Shown here in pieces: positions 10,653 to 21,879 of a stretch of 64,000 bases of DNA. Made by a program: the position numbers and the translations under genes. The number at the start of each line of letters is the position of its first letter. Position 1 is the first letter of the stretch. The notes under the pieces were generated by a model. It made no database searches. It was not told the origin of the DNA and was given only the letters and a program-made list of their open reading frames with translations. The stretch is from Callorhinus ursinus (taxonomy: Eukaryota > Chordata > Mammalia > Carnivora > Otariidae). The stretch covers positions 5,904,546-5,968,545 of the forward strand of contig NW_020312775.1 in assembly GCF_003265705.1 (NCBI RefSeq), given 5' to 3'.

Positions 10653-10855
10653 TGTGGTGCCTGGTTGGCTCAGTCATTAAGTGTCTGCCTTCATCTCAGG
10701 TCATGATCCCAGGGTCCTGGGATCGAGCCCTGCATTGGGCTCCCTGCTCTACAGGAAGCCTGCTTCTCCCACTCCCCCTGCTTGTATTCCCTCTATCACT
10801 GTGTCTCTCTCTGTCAAATAAATAAATAAAATCTTTAAAAAAATAAAAATAAATT
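10653..10855 (+). mobile_element. CAN SINE (tRNA-Lys-derived), inserted at the CHCHD2 retrocopy tail
   Basis: The head GTGCCTGGTTGGCTCAGTC, the body with GATCCCAGGGTCCTGGGATC, and an AAATAAATAAAATCTTT tail are all present. It inserted beside the retrocopy's 3' TSD; the following AAAAAATTCATG repeats the target. The body (CCTGCTTCTCCCACTCCCC) is of the arctoid carnivore type. Confidence 0.92.
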
Positions 10856-11351
10856 TAAAAAATTCATGAAAAAAATGAAAATGAAAACACAACTATTCAA
10901 AACCTTTGGGATACAGCAAAGGCAGTCCTAAGAGGGACATATATAGCAATACAAGCCTTTCTCACAAAACAAGAAAGGTCTCAAATACACAACCTAACCT
11001 TACACCTAAAGGAGCTAGAGAATGAACAAGAAATAAAGCCTAAACACAGAAGGAGAAGGTAATTAATAAAGATTAGAGCAGAAATCAATGAATAGAAACC
11101 AAAGAACATTAGAACTGATCAATGAAAGTAGGAGCTGGTTCTTTGAAAGAATTAACAAGATTGATAAACCCCTGGCCAGACTTATCAAAAAGAAAAGGGA
11201 AAGGACCCAAATTAATAAAATCATGAATGAAAAAGGAGAGATCACAGCCAACACCAAGGAAATACAAACACTTATAAGAACATATTATGAGCAACAATAT
11301 GCCAACAAATTAGGCAATCTGGAAGAAATGGATGCATTCCTAGAGACATAT

Positions 11352-11580
11352 AAACTACCAAAACTGGGCTCCTGGGTGGCTTATTCAGTTAAGCTTCTGT
11401 CTTTGTCTCAGGACATGATCCCAGGGTCTTGGGATTTAATCCCCCATCAGGCTCCCTGCTCAGTGGTGAGTCTGCTTCTCCCTTGACCCTTCCCCCATGC
11501 TCATGATCTCTCTCCCTCTCAAATAAATAAATACATAAATAAATAAATTCTTTAAAAAGAAAAAAAAACTACAAAAACTG
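11352..11580 (+). mobile_element. CAN SINE in L1-A ORF2, with TSD
   Basis: The SINE body is about 11367-11565. The TSD is AAACTACCAAAACTG (11352-11366) and AAACTACAAAAACTG (11566-11580). The head reads GGCTCCTGGGTGGCTTATTC, and the tail is a run of AAATAAAT units. Confidence 0.93.
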
Positions 11581-13731
11581 AAACAGGAAAAAATAGAAAA
11601 CCTGAACAGACACATAACCAGCAAGGAAATTGAAGCAGTAATAAAAAATCACCCAACAAACAAAAGTCCAGGGCCAGATGGCTTCCCAGGGCAATTCTAC
11701 CAAACATTTAAAGAAGAATTAATACTTATTCTTCTGAGGCTGTTTCAAAAAATGGAAATGGAAGGAAAGCTTCCATACTCTTTCTATGAGGCCAGCATTA
11801 CCTTGATCCCAAAACCAGACAAAGACCCCACCAAAAAGAAGTACAGACCAATATTCTTGATGAACATGGATGCCAAAACTCTCACAAAGATGCTAGCCAA
11901 TAGGATCCAACAGTATATTAAAAGGATTATTCACCATGACCAAGTGGGATTTATCCCCGGGATGCAAGGGTGGTTCAACATTTGCAAATCAATCAATGTG
12001 ATAGAACACATTAATAAGAGGAGAGAGAACCATATGATCCTCTCAATTGATGCAGAAAAAGGATTTGACAAAGTACAGCATCCTTTCTTGATTAAAATTC
12101 CACAGTGTAGGGCAGGAGAGAACATACCTCAATATCATAAAAGCCATCTACAAAAACCCCACAGCGAATATCATTCTCAAAGGGGAAAAACTGTGAGTTT
12201 TTCCCCTAAGGTCAGGAACACGACAGGGATGTCCACTCTCACCACTGTTGTTCTACATACTACTGGAAGTCTTAGTCTCAGCAATCAGACAACAAAAAGA
12301 AATAAATGCATCTGAATTGGCAAAGAAGTAGTCAAACTCATTCTTTGCAGATGATATAATACTCTATGTGGAAAATGGAAAAGACTCCACCCCAAAATTG
12401 CTAGAACTCATACAGCAATTCAACAACTTGGGAGGATATAAAATCAATGCACAGAAATCAGTTGTATCACTTATACACTAATAGTGAGACAGAAGAAAGA
12501 GAAATTGTGGAATTGATTACATTTACAATTGCACCAAAACCACAGGATACCTAAGAATAAACTTAACCAAAGAGGCAAGGGATCTGTACTCATAAAACTA
12601 TAGAACAGTCATGAAAGAAACTAAGGAAGACACAAAGAAATGGGAAAACCTTCCATGCTCATGAATTGGAAGAAAAAATATTGTTAAAATGTCTATGCTA
12701 CCTAGAGCAATCTATATATTCAATGTAATCCCTATCAAAATACCATCAACTTTTTTCACAGAGTTGGAACAAATAATGCTAAAATTTGTATGGAACCAGA
12801 AAAGACCCTGAATGGCCAGGGGAATGTTGAAAAAGAAAACCAAAGCTGGAGACATTATGATGCCTGACTTCAAGGTATATTATGAAGCTGTAGTGATCAA
12901 GACAGCATGGTATTGGCACAAAAACAGACACATAGATTAATGGAACAGAATAGAGTCTCCAGAAATGGACCCTCAACTCTATGGTCAGCTAATCTTCAAC
13001 AAAGCAGGAAAGAACATCCAGTGGAAAAAAGACATTCTCTTCAACAAATTGTGTTGGGAAAATTGGACAGCCACATACAGAAGAATGAAACTGGACCATT
13101 TCCTTACACCATATACAAAAATAGACTCAAAATGGTTGAAATACCTAAATGTGAGATGGGAATCCATCAAAATCCTAGAGATGAACACAGGCAGCCACCT
13201 CTTCAACCTTGGTTGCAGCAACTTCTTGCTAGACAATTCTCCAAAGGCAAGGGAAACAAAGGCAAAAATGAACTATTGGGACTTCATCAAGATGAAAAGC
13301 TTTTCCACAAAAAAGGAAATAGTCAACAAAACCAAAAGACAACCGAAAGAATGGGAGAAGATATTTGCAAATATCTTATCAGATAAAGGGCTAGTATCCA
13401 AAATCTCTAAAGAACTTATCAAACCCAACACCCAAAGGACAAATAATCCAAACAAGAAGTGGGCAGAAGACATGAACAGACATTTCTCCAAAAAATACAT
13501 AGAAATGGCCAACAGACATATGAAAAAATGATGCTTATCACTTGGCATCAGGGAAATACAAATCAAATCCACAATGAGATACCACCTCACATGGGTCAGA
13601 ATAGCTAAAATTAACCACTGAGGAAACAACAGATGTTGGTGAGGGTGGGGAGAAAGTGGAACCCTCTTACACTCTTTGTGGAATGCAAAGTGGTACAACC
13701 ACTCTGGAAAACAGTATGGAGGTTCCTCAAA

Positions 13732-13972
13732 AAGTTGAAAATAGGGGCACCTGGGTGGCTCAGTTGGTTAAGCGTCTGCTTTCTGCTCAGGTCATGATCC
13801 CGAAGTTCCAGGATTGAGTTCTGCATTGGGCTCCCTGCTCAGTGGGGAGTCTGCTTCTCCCTCTGCCCCTCCCCAAATTGTGCTCTCCCTCTCAATCTCT
13901 CTTTCTCTCTTACTCACTCACTCCCTCTCTCAAGTAAATAAATAAAATCTTAAACAAAGAAATTGAAAATAG
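13732..13972 (+). mobile_element. CAN SINE in L1-A ORF2, with TSD
   Basis: The body is about 13745-13957, beginning GGGCACCTGGGTGGCTCAG. The TSD is AAGTTGAAAATAG (13732-13744) and AAATTGAAAATAG (13960-13972). A CTCTCT-rich segment precedes the AAATAAATAAAATCTT tail. Confidence 0.93.
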
Positions 13973-14145
13973 AGCTACCCTAGACCCAACAACTGCACTA
14001 TTGGGATTTACTACAATGCTACAAATGTAGTGATCTGAAGGGGCACAAGCACCCCATTGTTTATAGCAGCAATGTCTGCAATAGCCAAGCTATGGAAAGA
14101 GCCCAGCTGTCCATCGACAGATGAATGGATAAAGAAGATGTGTTT

Positions 14146-14148
<3 letters not shown>

Positions 14149-14193
<45 letters not shown>
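14149..14193. repeat. (CA)n microsatellite seeded in L1-A
   Basis: About 22 pure CA units lie at the ORF2 position where L1-B has TATATATACACAATG (about 38976). Confidence 0.95.
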
Positions 14194-14194
<1 letters not shown>

Positions 14195-14605
14195 CGGAAT
14201 ATTATGTAGACATCAAAAAAGAAAGAAATCTTGCCATTTGCAACTGTGTGGATGAAACTAGGGGGCATTATGCTAAGCGAAATAAGTCAATCAGAGAAAG
14301 ACAATTATCATATGATCTCACTCATATGTGGAAATGAAGAAACAAGACAGGGGATCATGGGGAAGAGAGGAGAAAATAAAACAAGATGAAATTAGAAAGG
14401 GAGACAAACCATAAGTCTTTTAATAATAGGAAGCAAACAGGGTTGCTGGAGAGGAGGGCAGTTAGGGGGATGGGATAAGTGGGTGATAGACATTAAAGAA
14501 GGTACGTGATGTAATGAGTGCTGTGTATTATATAAGAGTGATGAATCACTGACCTCCACCTCTGAAATCAATAATACATTATGTTAATTAATTCAATTTA
14601 AATTT

Positions 14606-14790
14606 AAAAAATAAAAAATTTAAAAAATAAATCTGTCTCTTCAAAATAAAAAATTAAAAAAATTAAAAAAATTAAAAATTAAAAGAAATAAGTTTGCCAA
14701 GTTAAAATAAAAACGACTGATGAGTCACTGACTTCTACCTCTGAAACTAACAATACATTATATGTTAATTAATTGAATTTAAATAAAAAA
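14606..14790 (+). repeat. A-rich spacer and second L1 3'-terminal unit
   Basis: 14716-14784 repeats the last 68 or so bases of L1-A (14539-14605), with GTCACTGACTTCTACCTCTG against ATCACTGACCTCCACCTCTG. An A-rich spacer at 14606-14715 separates them. It may be readthrough into an adjacent L1 end in the source locus, or a second, extremely short L1 insertion. Confidence 0.8.
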
Positions 14791-15964
14791 ATAAACCTCA
14801 TACACTTAAAAAAAGTAACTGGCAAACCCAAGAATAAACCTCACTCTGTAATTGTCCCTTACCACAAAATTGAAATGATTACTACAATAGATATTCAGGC
14901 TATTTTTGACTTACCACAATTTTAAGTTACATTGTAAAAAATATTCATTAAAGTTTTTAAAACATGTATTATAGATTTTTAATAGAAATACAGAATTTAG
15001 CGATAAAAAGTATGTAGACTGCGTCTGTGAATTTAGCTAAGAAAAGCAACTTTTAGGTTGAAGGATGAGAAAAATTATTTATTTATTTAGCTTTGAATTT
15101 GTTCAGATTTAACTCCACTTCTAAGGAGGGGAACCTTTTTGTTATAAGTTGAAATTCTCCTATTAAACAGTTGAAAGATTGTTCATTTAGACTTGGAGGG
15201 TACTTTCTAGGCATTTTATGAGTTTGTAGGTGTGGAAAACTTTTCCTTTCTTCCCTTCTACATTCTTTACTGGCCTGATAATTTAATTGATGTAAGACAT
15301 TAACAGAAGAAAAACAAATTTCATGCCTATGGGAGGCCCATAAAAATATGACTCTGAGGCAGTCAGGTAACTTAGGTATATCTATCATACTGAGCTAAGG
15401 AGAAGGGGATAGGTATCTGGAGCCTCAAAGGGGAGGAAGACAATTCACAGGAAGATGAGAGGAGCAAATATTTGGTAAGCAACTATTTGCTATGTCACAC
15501 AGTTAAGTCTTGCTGATATTAAAAGTTATGTCTTCTAAAAAAATAAAAATAAAAGGTATGTTTTCTTTCCCAGGTTTCAGCACACAAAAAATGCTATCTC
15601 TGGTAGTAGCTCTTTTCCTGGTTCAGGCCACCTACTTAAATTCTTTTAGGTAGGTAAGGGGAAGATAAAAAGATCTTCCTGAATCTGCTGGGTCCTGATT
15701 GTCTTCAACTTGAAATAATTCACATGCCAAAATGACACATTCTGAGGCGGTATATTCTGCTCCCCACCAAGTTCATCATGGGAAACTTTCTGTCTGTATA
15801 GTATCCCTTGGTTGACAAACCTGAGGTGAAAGTTTATGGAATCTGTCCTTTTTCATTGTTCATCTGCCCATATGGCCTAGACTCATAATAATTGGTCCTT
15901 TTCCTAGAATGGCACTAAGTGATGATTCTACAATGATGAGAACAATGTAAATTGAAAACTTAGT
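14791..15964. other. Unannotated single-copy-like sequence
   Basis: The 101-codon minus-strand open frame at 15083-15388 has no recognisable domain. No repeat family or RNA gene is recognised here. Confidence 0.4.
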
Positions 15965-16340
15965 GGGAAAAGCACAAGACTGTGAGTCAGATGATTGAAT
16001 TTGAGACTTATTTGCCACTGATTAGCTCTGTGACCTTAGGAAGATCTGTATTTTAAATGAGCCTTGAGGTTTTTTTTTTTTTTGCTTTTTATATTTAATT
16101 TTTATTTATTCACGAGAGACAGAGGGAGAGAGAGAGAGAGAGAAGCAGGCTCCCAAGGAGCAGGGAGCCCGATGCGGGACTCGATCCCAGGACCCTGGGA
16201 TCATGACCTGAGCCGAAGGCAGACGCTTAACCATCTGAGCCACCCAGGCACCCGAGTTTGTTTTTTAATCTGTAAAATGGTTAAATGCTTACCTGACAGG
16301 GCTGTTGAGAGGATTTAATAAGATGTTGGGTTTGCATTTT
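15965..16340 (+). repeat. MIR element split by a CAN SINE
   Basis: Left part: GACTGTGAGTCAGATG... TTAGCTCTGTGACCTTAGG ... ATGAGCCTTGAGG. Right part, after the SINE: TTAATCTGTAAAATGG ... GGGCTGTTGAGAGGATT. These are consecutive landmarks of the MIR core in + orientation. Confidence 0.8.
16066..16258 (-). mobile_element. CAN SINE (minus strand) inside MIR
   Basis: An oligo(T) run at 16070-16083, an AGAGAGAG-rich segment and a tRNA-derived end GAGCCACCCAGGCACCC (about 16237-16253) are read on the minus strand. The likely TSD is GAGGTTTTTT / GAGTTTGTTTTTT. Confidence 0.93.
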
Positions 16341-16442
16341 AGCCTATTCATTTCTAAGGCATTGAAATAATTTTAATGGACTAATTTAGGTAAAACGTGC
16401 TATTTATGTATACACAAAAATGAGTTAATACCCAATGAATTT

Positions 16443-16997
16443 CAGATGACCTTTATTTGTGTGTGTTTAATTTTTGCAATTTGAGTATAGTTGACACCAA
16501 ATGTTACATTAGTTTCAGGTGTACAACATAGAAATTTGACAGGTTTGTACATTATGCTATGTTCACAAGTTTAGTTACTGTCTGTCACCATACAATGCTA
16601 TTACAATATCATTGACTATATTCCCTATGCTGTGCCTTTTATTCCCATGACTTAATCATTCCATAACTGGAAGCCTGTATTACCCACTTTCCTTCACCCA
16701 TTTGACTCATCCTCTACCTCCCTCCCTTCTGGCAGCCATCAGTTTGTTCTCTGCATTTATAGCTCTAAATCTGTGTTTTGCTTGTTTATTCATTTGTGGT
16801 TTTTTTTTTTTAGATTCCACATACAAGTGAAATCATATGCTATTTGTCTTTCTCAGTCTGACTTATTTCCTTTAGCATAATACCCTCTAGGTCCATCCAT
16901 GTTGTTTCAAATGACATAATCTCATCCTTTCTAATGGCTGCATTATCTATATATATATCCCACATCTTTCTTATCCATTTGCAGATGACCTCCATTT
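16443..16997 (-). mobile_element. L1 3' end (older L1MA-like), minus strand, with TSD
   Basis: 16459-16981 carries the antisense L1 3'UTR signature (TTTCAGGTGTACAACATAG, then AGATTCCACATACAAGTGA, then AGCATAATACCCTCTAGGTC). It is flanked by CAGATGACCTTTATTT (16443-16458) and CAGATGACCTCCATTT (16982-16997). It is 5'-truncated. Confidence 0.85.
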
Positions 16998-18029
16998 AAT
17001 ATGTAAAAAGAAGAATAGCATAATCTTGTCCTTTTAAGTTTAGTGTCTTTTAATTTTGCATTTCATTTCTATACTTTCTTTTGTTTCATCTTAGATAATT
17101 TAGACAAGCTTTAAGTGCATATTAGAAAGTATATGAATATCTAAATTGTGTCTTTAGTGAATGTGGATTTGTTTATCCTCTCTAAGATCTAAAGTATGAC
17201 TTTCACCATCATCCTTTCCTCAAAGATACAGTGCATGGTGTCACCAATTTGTCCTTTCATGAATCAAATTCATTGTTTTGGCTAGTTAAGCACTGAGCCC
17301 TGAATGGAGCTGTTATTAAAAAGTTACAAAGTCAAAAACCTGGACCAAGCTTTTCCACTTATCCAAGGTCAGAATCAGGAATCTGCCTTCACTGTCACAG
17401 ACACATGCTGGAGTTCTAAAGCATCAGGGCATGAGAAAAGGAGCTGGTAATGCTATCTCTATAGTGTGAATCAAAACCCGCTGCTCTCTCAGCTGCCCCT
17501 AACTTGAAGAGGCAGACCTTGCCACTACAGGCAGCTCAGGACCAGGCAAGGGTGGTTGGGAACTCAGCTAAGAGTGGTTTTCCTTTCATGGTTATTTTTC
17601 CAAGGCAAAGTTATAATTTATTGGCCAACCAATTGAAGTTACACCTTGAAGAAAGAACAAGAAGTGTCAAACAAGATGGGCTCTTCAATTTCATAATTCA
17701 TCATAATGTTGATGGACAATTCATCAAAAATCTCACACCTTTTTTCCCCTAAAAGTCTATACTAAATTAGTCTTCCATATGGCTAGTAATCTCCTAAAAC
17801 AAATAAAAACTTGTAAGCCTACTTTCCCTTGAACTTTTTGCACTCTAAATTTCCTAAAGGAATATCACAGATTTAAATGCAAATATATAATTTTATACAA
17901 TAAAAATGTAATAGCTATTTCTACAGGGACAGGTTAGGTAGTGGGTTATTGGGATCAAACCATCTGGCTGAAAACAACTCTGGATAAATTACCTTAAAAG
18001 CACTGAGGAGTTGAAAAGAGAGTGCAGCC
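16998..18029. other. Unannotated single-copy-like sequence
   Basis: No repeat family is recognised. An 82-codon open frame at 17504-17752 (+) has no recognisable domain. Confidence 0.4.
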
Positions 18030-18124
18030 ATGTCAGGCCAATTTTCGGAGGGAAGCTTGAATCCAACAAGACTAGAGGATTTCTTGAGTGCCAAAGTTGC
18101 TTTTGCCTTGAAAACATTGAAGAG
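18030..18124 (+). other. Candidate initiating coding exon (unproven)
   Basis: ATG at 18030 is in good context (GCAGCCATGT). It opens a frame of 31 complete codons beginning MSGQFSEGSLNPTRLEDFLS, which runs to a strong splice-donor match, AAGAG|GTAAGG, at 18124/18125. I do not recognise the peptide, and no downstream acceptor or exon can be assigned. The minus strand is also open over this interval (17921-18211), so the open frame alone is weak support. Confidence 0.22.
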
Positions 18125-19796
18125 GTAAGGGTGACAGAAGTGCAGGCACAGAGCACATTCAATGTAAAAGCTCTTAGAGAATACCTTTCCCATCATTAAG
18201 CTGGGTCCCAAAGGACTACACTCTTGGGTTTAGGATGAACCTGAAATAATCTGTTATCTACTGATCCTCCGGAGAGAATGCTGCTCTAGGCCTAAGCAGA
18301 GCAGGAGAAGGAAAAGGAAAAGGAAAAGAGATAAAATAACCAAGAAGTTGTGGCCATGGACCTGTCCTCATATAGATTTATACCCCAGGAACATATAGCA
18401 TAGAGGGACAATGAATTTGGTTTTAAGTGGTGCCTAAAGGCAGCCAAAAGGAAGAGAGTATACTTATTACAAGCATCAGGGAATCTCCACAAATAGTTTT
18501 TTAAGAGCAATAACCAGCAAAACAGTTGAAGATAATAAGACGTGTAGGGAAATTAAAAAAAAACTCAGACATGGACAACTTATATTACATTAATTGGTAA
18601 TTTTTATGAGTATTGTGACAAAATCAGGCAATCCAATATGGAGTCCTCTCTCCTATTGCACAGATCATGTTATGATGTAAATATCACGACTGTCATCTTT
18701 ATATTTTTCAATATGTCAAAAATAAATATTATTTCATAAGTATCATGGAAGTAGTTGTGTGTTGTAGGCTTTTCAGTGGAGTGTTGAAGATTAGTTACTA
18801 GCACTCATATTTAATTATACAGAACAACTGTCAGCTTTAGTACAATGTCTGATGTTTCTAAAATAGACATTGGTAATTGGTATATAAACGGATATTTCCA
18901 ATAATAGCCATACAGAATCATTGTCTGCATTGTCCTCATGGTTCATAATATCTAGAGAATAGTAAAAGATAAATCCACTTTTCATTTTTTAAACTCCAGT
19001 GTAGCTAAAGTAGAAAACAAAACCAAACAAAGTGACAACAATAAAGTCTTCACTCAAATCCAAAATGGTTACTATAGTAGTTTAAGATTGGAACATTATG
19101 ATAAAAGTAGAATGAAAAGATAATCTCAAATGCTATATTAATCTTTTGAGGTATGGAGAGGGGAGTTGCAATTTGATATTTGAAAGAGACTAGGTTGCTG
19201 TTGAAGCTTATAAGATAACTGATTTCATCCTGTGTCCTTTCTCTTTTATATAAATATGGAAATCTCTGATTGCAGGCATTAACTAGAAGAGAAGGGTAAT
19301 ATTAGTTTTGCTTGTATTAATATCCCTAAGACTGATGACAATCACATTATGCCAGCAACTTGTAATTAGCTATGGGAATGGAGGGCAGATTGAGTGAAAA
19401 AGTGCACTTACAAATGGCTTAAAGGATCTAATTTTGATGTTTCTTTTCTACTATCTCCATAGTAGAGATAGAGTGCAGACATAGATGCAGATATAATATA
19501 AGATATGTAACTAAAGAGGGACAGAGGGGAAAATCCAGAGTTTGGGATGAGTATGGAACTGCCTAATCAATAGACCCCATATTAAAACCACTGGGGTTGT
19601 AGGATATTGAGGTCACTTAAAAATTTCATTGTCATTGTCAGAAAGTGGTTGGTGGTAGCACATCTTCTTAGGTCTGGAAATCAGAGATACAAATTATTAG
19701 TCAGAAAGGAGATAACGAAGAAGAGAGAAACCTCAAAAATCAGTACCTTTGACTCCCACAAACAGGGATAAACTACTCTTCTTTATGCATGCACAA
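18125..19796. other. Unannotated single-copy-like sequence
   Basis: It contains a short (GGAAAA)n run at 18306-18328. Nothing else is identifiable. Confidence 0.45.
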
Positions 19797-19955
19797 TCTT
19801 CCTTTCTTACTAACTTCTTTCCTTCCTTTTTCCTTCCTTCCTTAGTCCCTTACTTCCTTAGTTCCTTCCTTCCTTCCTCCTTCTACCCTTCTTCCCTTCC
19901 TTCCTTCCTCCCTACCCCCTTTCCTTCCTCTCCTCTTTTTTCTCTCTCTTCCTTC
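19797..19955. repeat. Imperfect (TTCC)n low-complexity tract
   Basis: Pyrimidine-rich CTTCC/TTCCT units over about 160 bp. The open frames on both strands here are by-products of this composition. Confidence 0.93.
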
Positions 19956-20100
19956 CACAAATGTGTATTGAACAACTTCTATGTGATGGGCCCTGCATTG
20001 GCTATGGGGGATACAATGTGAGCAATACTGATATAGTCTTACCTTTATTGAGTTTGTAGTCTGGTGTTGTGGAAGATATAGACAATAAACAATTACATGC

Positions 20101-20328
20101 ATAATTATTTAATTTTTTAAATTTTTAAAATTTTTTAAAGATTTTTTATTTATTTGTGAGAGAGAGAATGAGAGACAGAGAGCATGAGAGGGAGGAGGGT
20201 CAGAGGGAGAAGCAGACTCCCTGCTGAGCGGGATCTCAATGTGGGACTCGATCCCGGGACTCCAGCGTCATGACCTAAGCTGAAGGCCAACTGAGCCATC
20301 CAGGTGCCCCATGGATAATTATTTAATT
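20101..20328 (-). mobile_element. CAN SINE, minus strand, with TSD
   Basis: TSD ATAATTATTTAATT at 20101-20114 and 20315-20328, exact over 14 bp. In between are a T-rich tail, AGATTTTTTATTTATTTGTG, and a tRNA-derived end TGAGCCATCCAGGTGCCCC. Confidence 0.95.
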
Positions 20329-20729
20329 ACAATTGAGATTAGGGCTAAAATTATAATGTACAGGGGATAATGAGAGAATATGACAGGAAGAAAACCTAAT
20401 CTGAGGGGATATCTAAGGAATAGTTTAGTTTTTATGAGGAAATATTTACATTGATTACTATAAGGTGAATAGGACTCAGCCAACTGATGAATGCAAAGAA
20501 CATTGTGAGTGCAAAGGAACAAGGTAAAAAGGAGCTTAGTGAATTTGGGATAAAGACAACTCATGAGTCAGGAACATGTTGAAAAAGATGAGATTAAAAA
20601 GGTAAGGAAGGGTCTTGGAGGTCACGGTATGGTATTTGAACACTTTTGTTTACACCATTCTGTTGCAGTTTTTTGTATATATGGTCATAGAGACATTTTT
20701 CCCCTTTCATTTTTATATTCTTGATGTCT
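20329..20729. other. Unannotated sequence
   Basis: No repeat or exon is recognised. Confidence 0.4.
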
Positions 20730-20790
20730 AGTATACTGCAGGCACATAGTAAGTGCTCAATAAATGCTTGTTGAATTAGTGAGATAAAGG
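20730..20790 (+). repeat. L2/MIR-type 3' terminal remnant
   Basis: GGCACATAGTAAGTGCTCAA followed by TAAATGCTTGTTGAATTA is the conserved 3' end shared by old L2/MIR elements. Confidence 0.7.
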
Positions 20791-21439
20791 AAAAATGACT
20801 TTCTTATGATTGGAGGAATAGTCATTACAAAAAGCAGGGATAAGATTATATTTGGCTATCATCTCACTTATTGTGTTTGTCAAGCCACATTTGTTCATGT
20901 AACAAGTAGTTTTTCTACAAGCAAAATGAGAGAGTGACTAATTAGTGAAACTGAATTGTTGAGCATTACAAAGAGAAAATAAGTTTTTCAAGGAAAATAC
21001 CTTTTTGTTTGTGTAGTTAAAATCTGCAACATAGTAAAAGCCTGAAAGTCAAGGGGATCTATGAGAGCTTTTAAAACTGAAACAAGTAAAACTTAATGAT
21101 CCCTACTTCTTCTGGAAGTCATATAGGGTAGAGAGAAAAAAAGATGTGCAGTTGTTAAGAAATTAAGACCATTGATATCTAGATATTTTAATTTTCTTAA
21201 ACTTTGCTCCAAATAAATTATTTTAAAAAATATGTCATTGAAAACATTGTATGCTTACATTATTCAATAAAGTATGAAACAGTTGTGATGGATACAATTA
21301 ACCATCCCAGGGTTAGGAAACAGTAACCAATACACCATTGTCTAACAAATAATATCTCAGCTCTATTTGCAGCTAAACTGCCCAGCATAAATAAAACTCT
21401 AGAATTCTATCCTTCCAAAGCCATTTGTGCAGAGGAACT
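20791..21439. other. Unannotated sequence
   Basis: AT-rich. Nothing is identified up to the TSD of L1-C. Confidence 0.4.
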
Positions 21440-21879
21440 TCAGACCCTCCTTTTTTTTTATTATGTTCAGTTAGCCAGCATACAGTACATCATTAGTTTT
21501 TGTTGTAGTGTTCAATGATTCATTAGTTGCATATAACACCCAGTGCTCATCATGATGTGTGCCCTCCTTAAAACCCATCACCTGATTATCCCATCCCTCC
21601 ACGCCCCTCTCCTCTGTAACACTCATTTGTTTCCCAAAGTCCATAGTCTCTCATGGTTTGTCTCCCTCTCTGATTTCTTCTTGTTCAGTTTTCCCTCTCC
21701 CCCTGTGGTCCTCCACGCTATTCCTTATGTTCCATATATGAGTGAAAACATATGATAATTGCCTTTCTCTGATTGACTTATTTGACTTAACGTAATCCCT
21801 TCCAGTTCCATCCATGTCAGTGCAAATGGTGAGTATTCATCCCTTCTAACGGCTGAGTAATATTCCATTGTATATATGT

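Larger units (their letters stand above)
9031..14330 (+). pseudogene. L1-A ORF2 remnant, split by four insertions
   Basis: It begins at ATGGCACTAAATTCATATC, as in L1-B. The endonuclease part keeps KVRGWKTAYHANGHQKKAGV and an APNMG block at 9187-9408. The RT part resumes at 11580-12480 ([17 protein letters not shown], then [12 protein letters not shown]). The thumb and C-terminus run to about 14330. The frame is broken by the CHCHD2 retrocopy, three SINEs and many point lesions. Confidence 0.85.
7901..14605 (+). mobile_element. L1-A: LINE-1 with 5' head, spliced-looking 5'UTR and nested insertions
   Basis: The 5' head at 7901-8058 matches the first 158 nt of L1-B (32509-32666) in the same order. 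The sequence then jumps directly to the ORF1 start at 8060, omitting about 1.66 kb of 5'UTR present in L1-B. ORF1 (8060 to about 8950), ORF2 (9031 to about 14330) and the 3'UTR follow in order. Inserted into it are a CHCHD2 retrocopy (9839-10637) and CAN SINEs at 10653, 11367 and 13745. The 3'-terminal unit ends near 14605 and is echoed at 14716-14784. I found no convincing outer TSD. Many stops and frameshifts make it inactive. Confidence 0.92.

Noticed and set aside
19749..20102. Ser/Phe/Pro-rich plus-strand frame and Arg/Gly/Glu-rich minus-strand frame
   Set aside because: Both are translations of the (TTCC)n tract.
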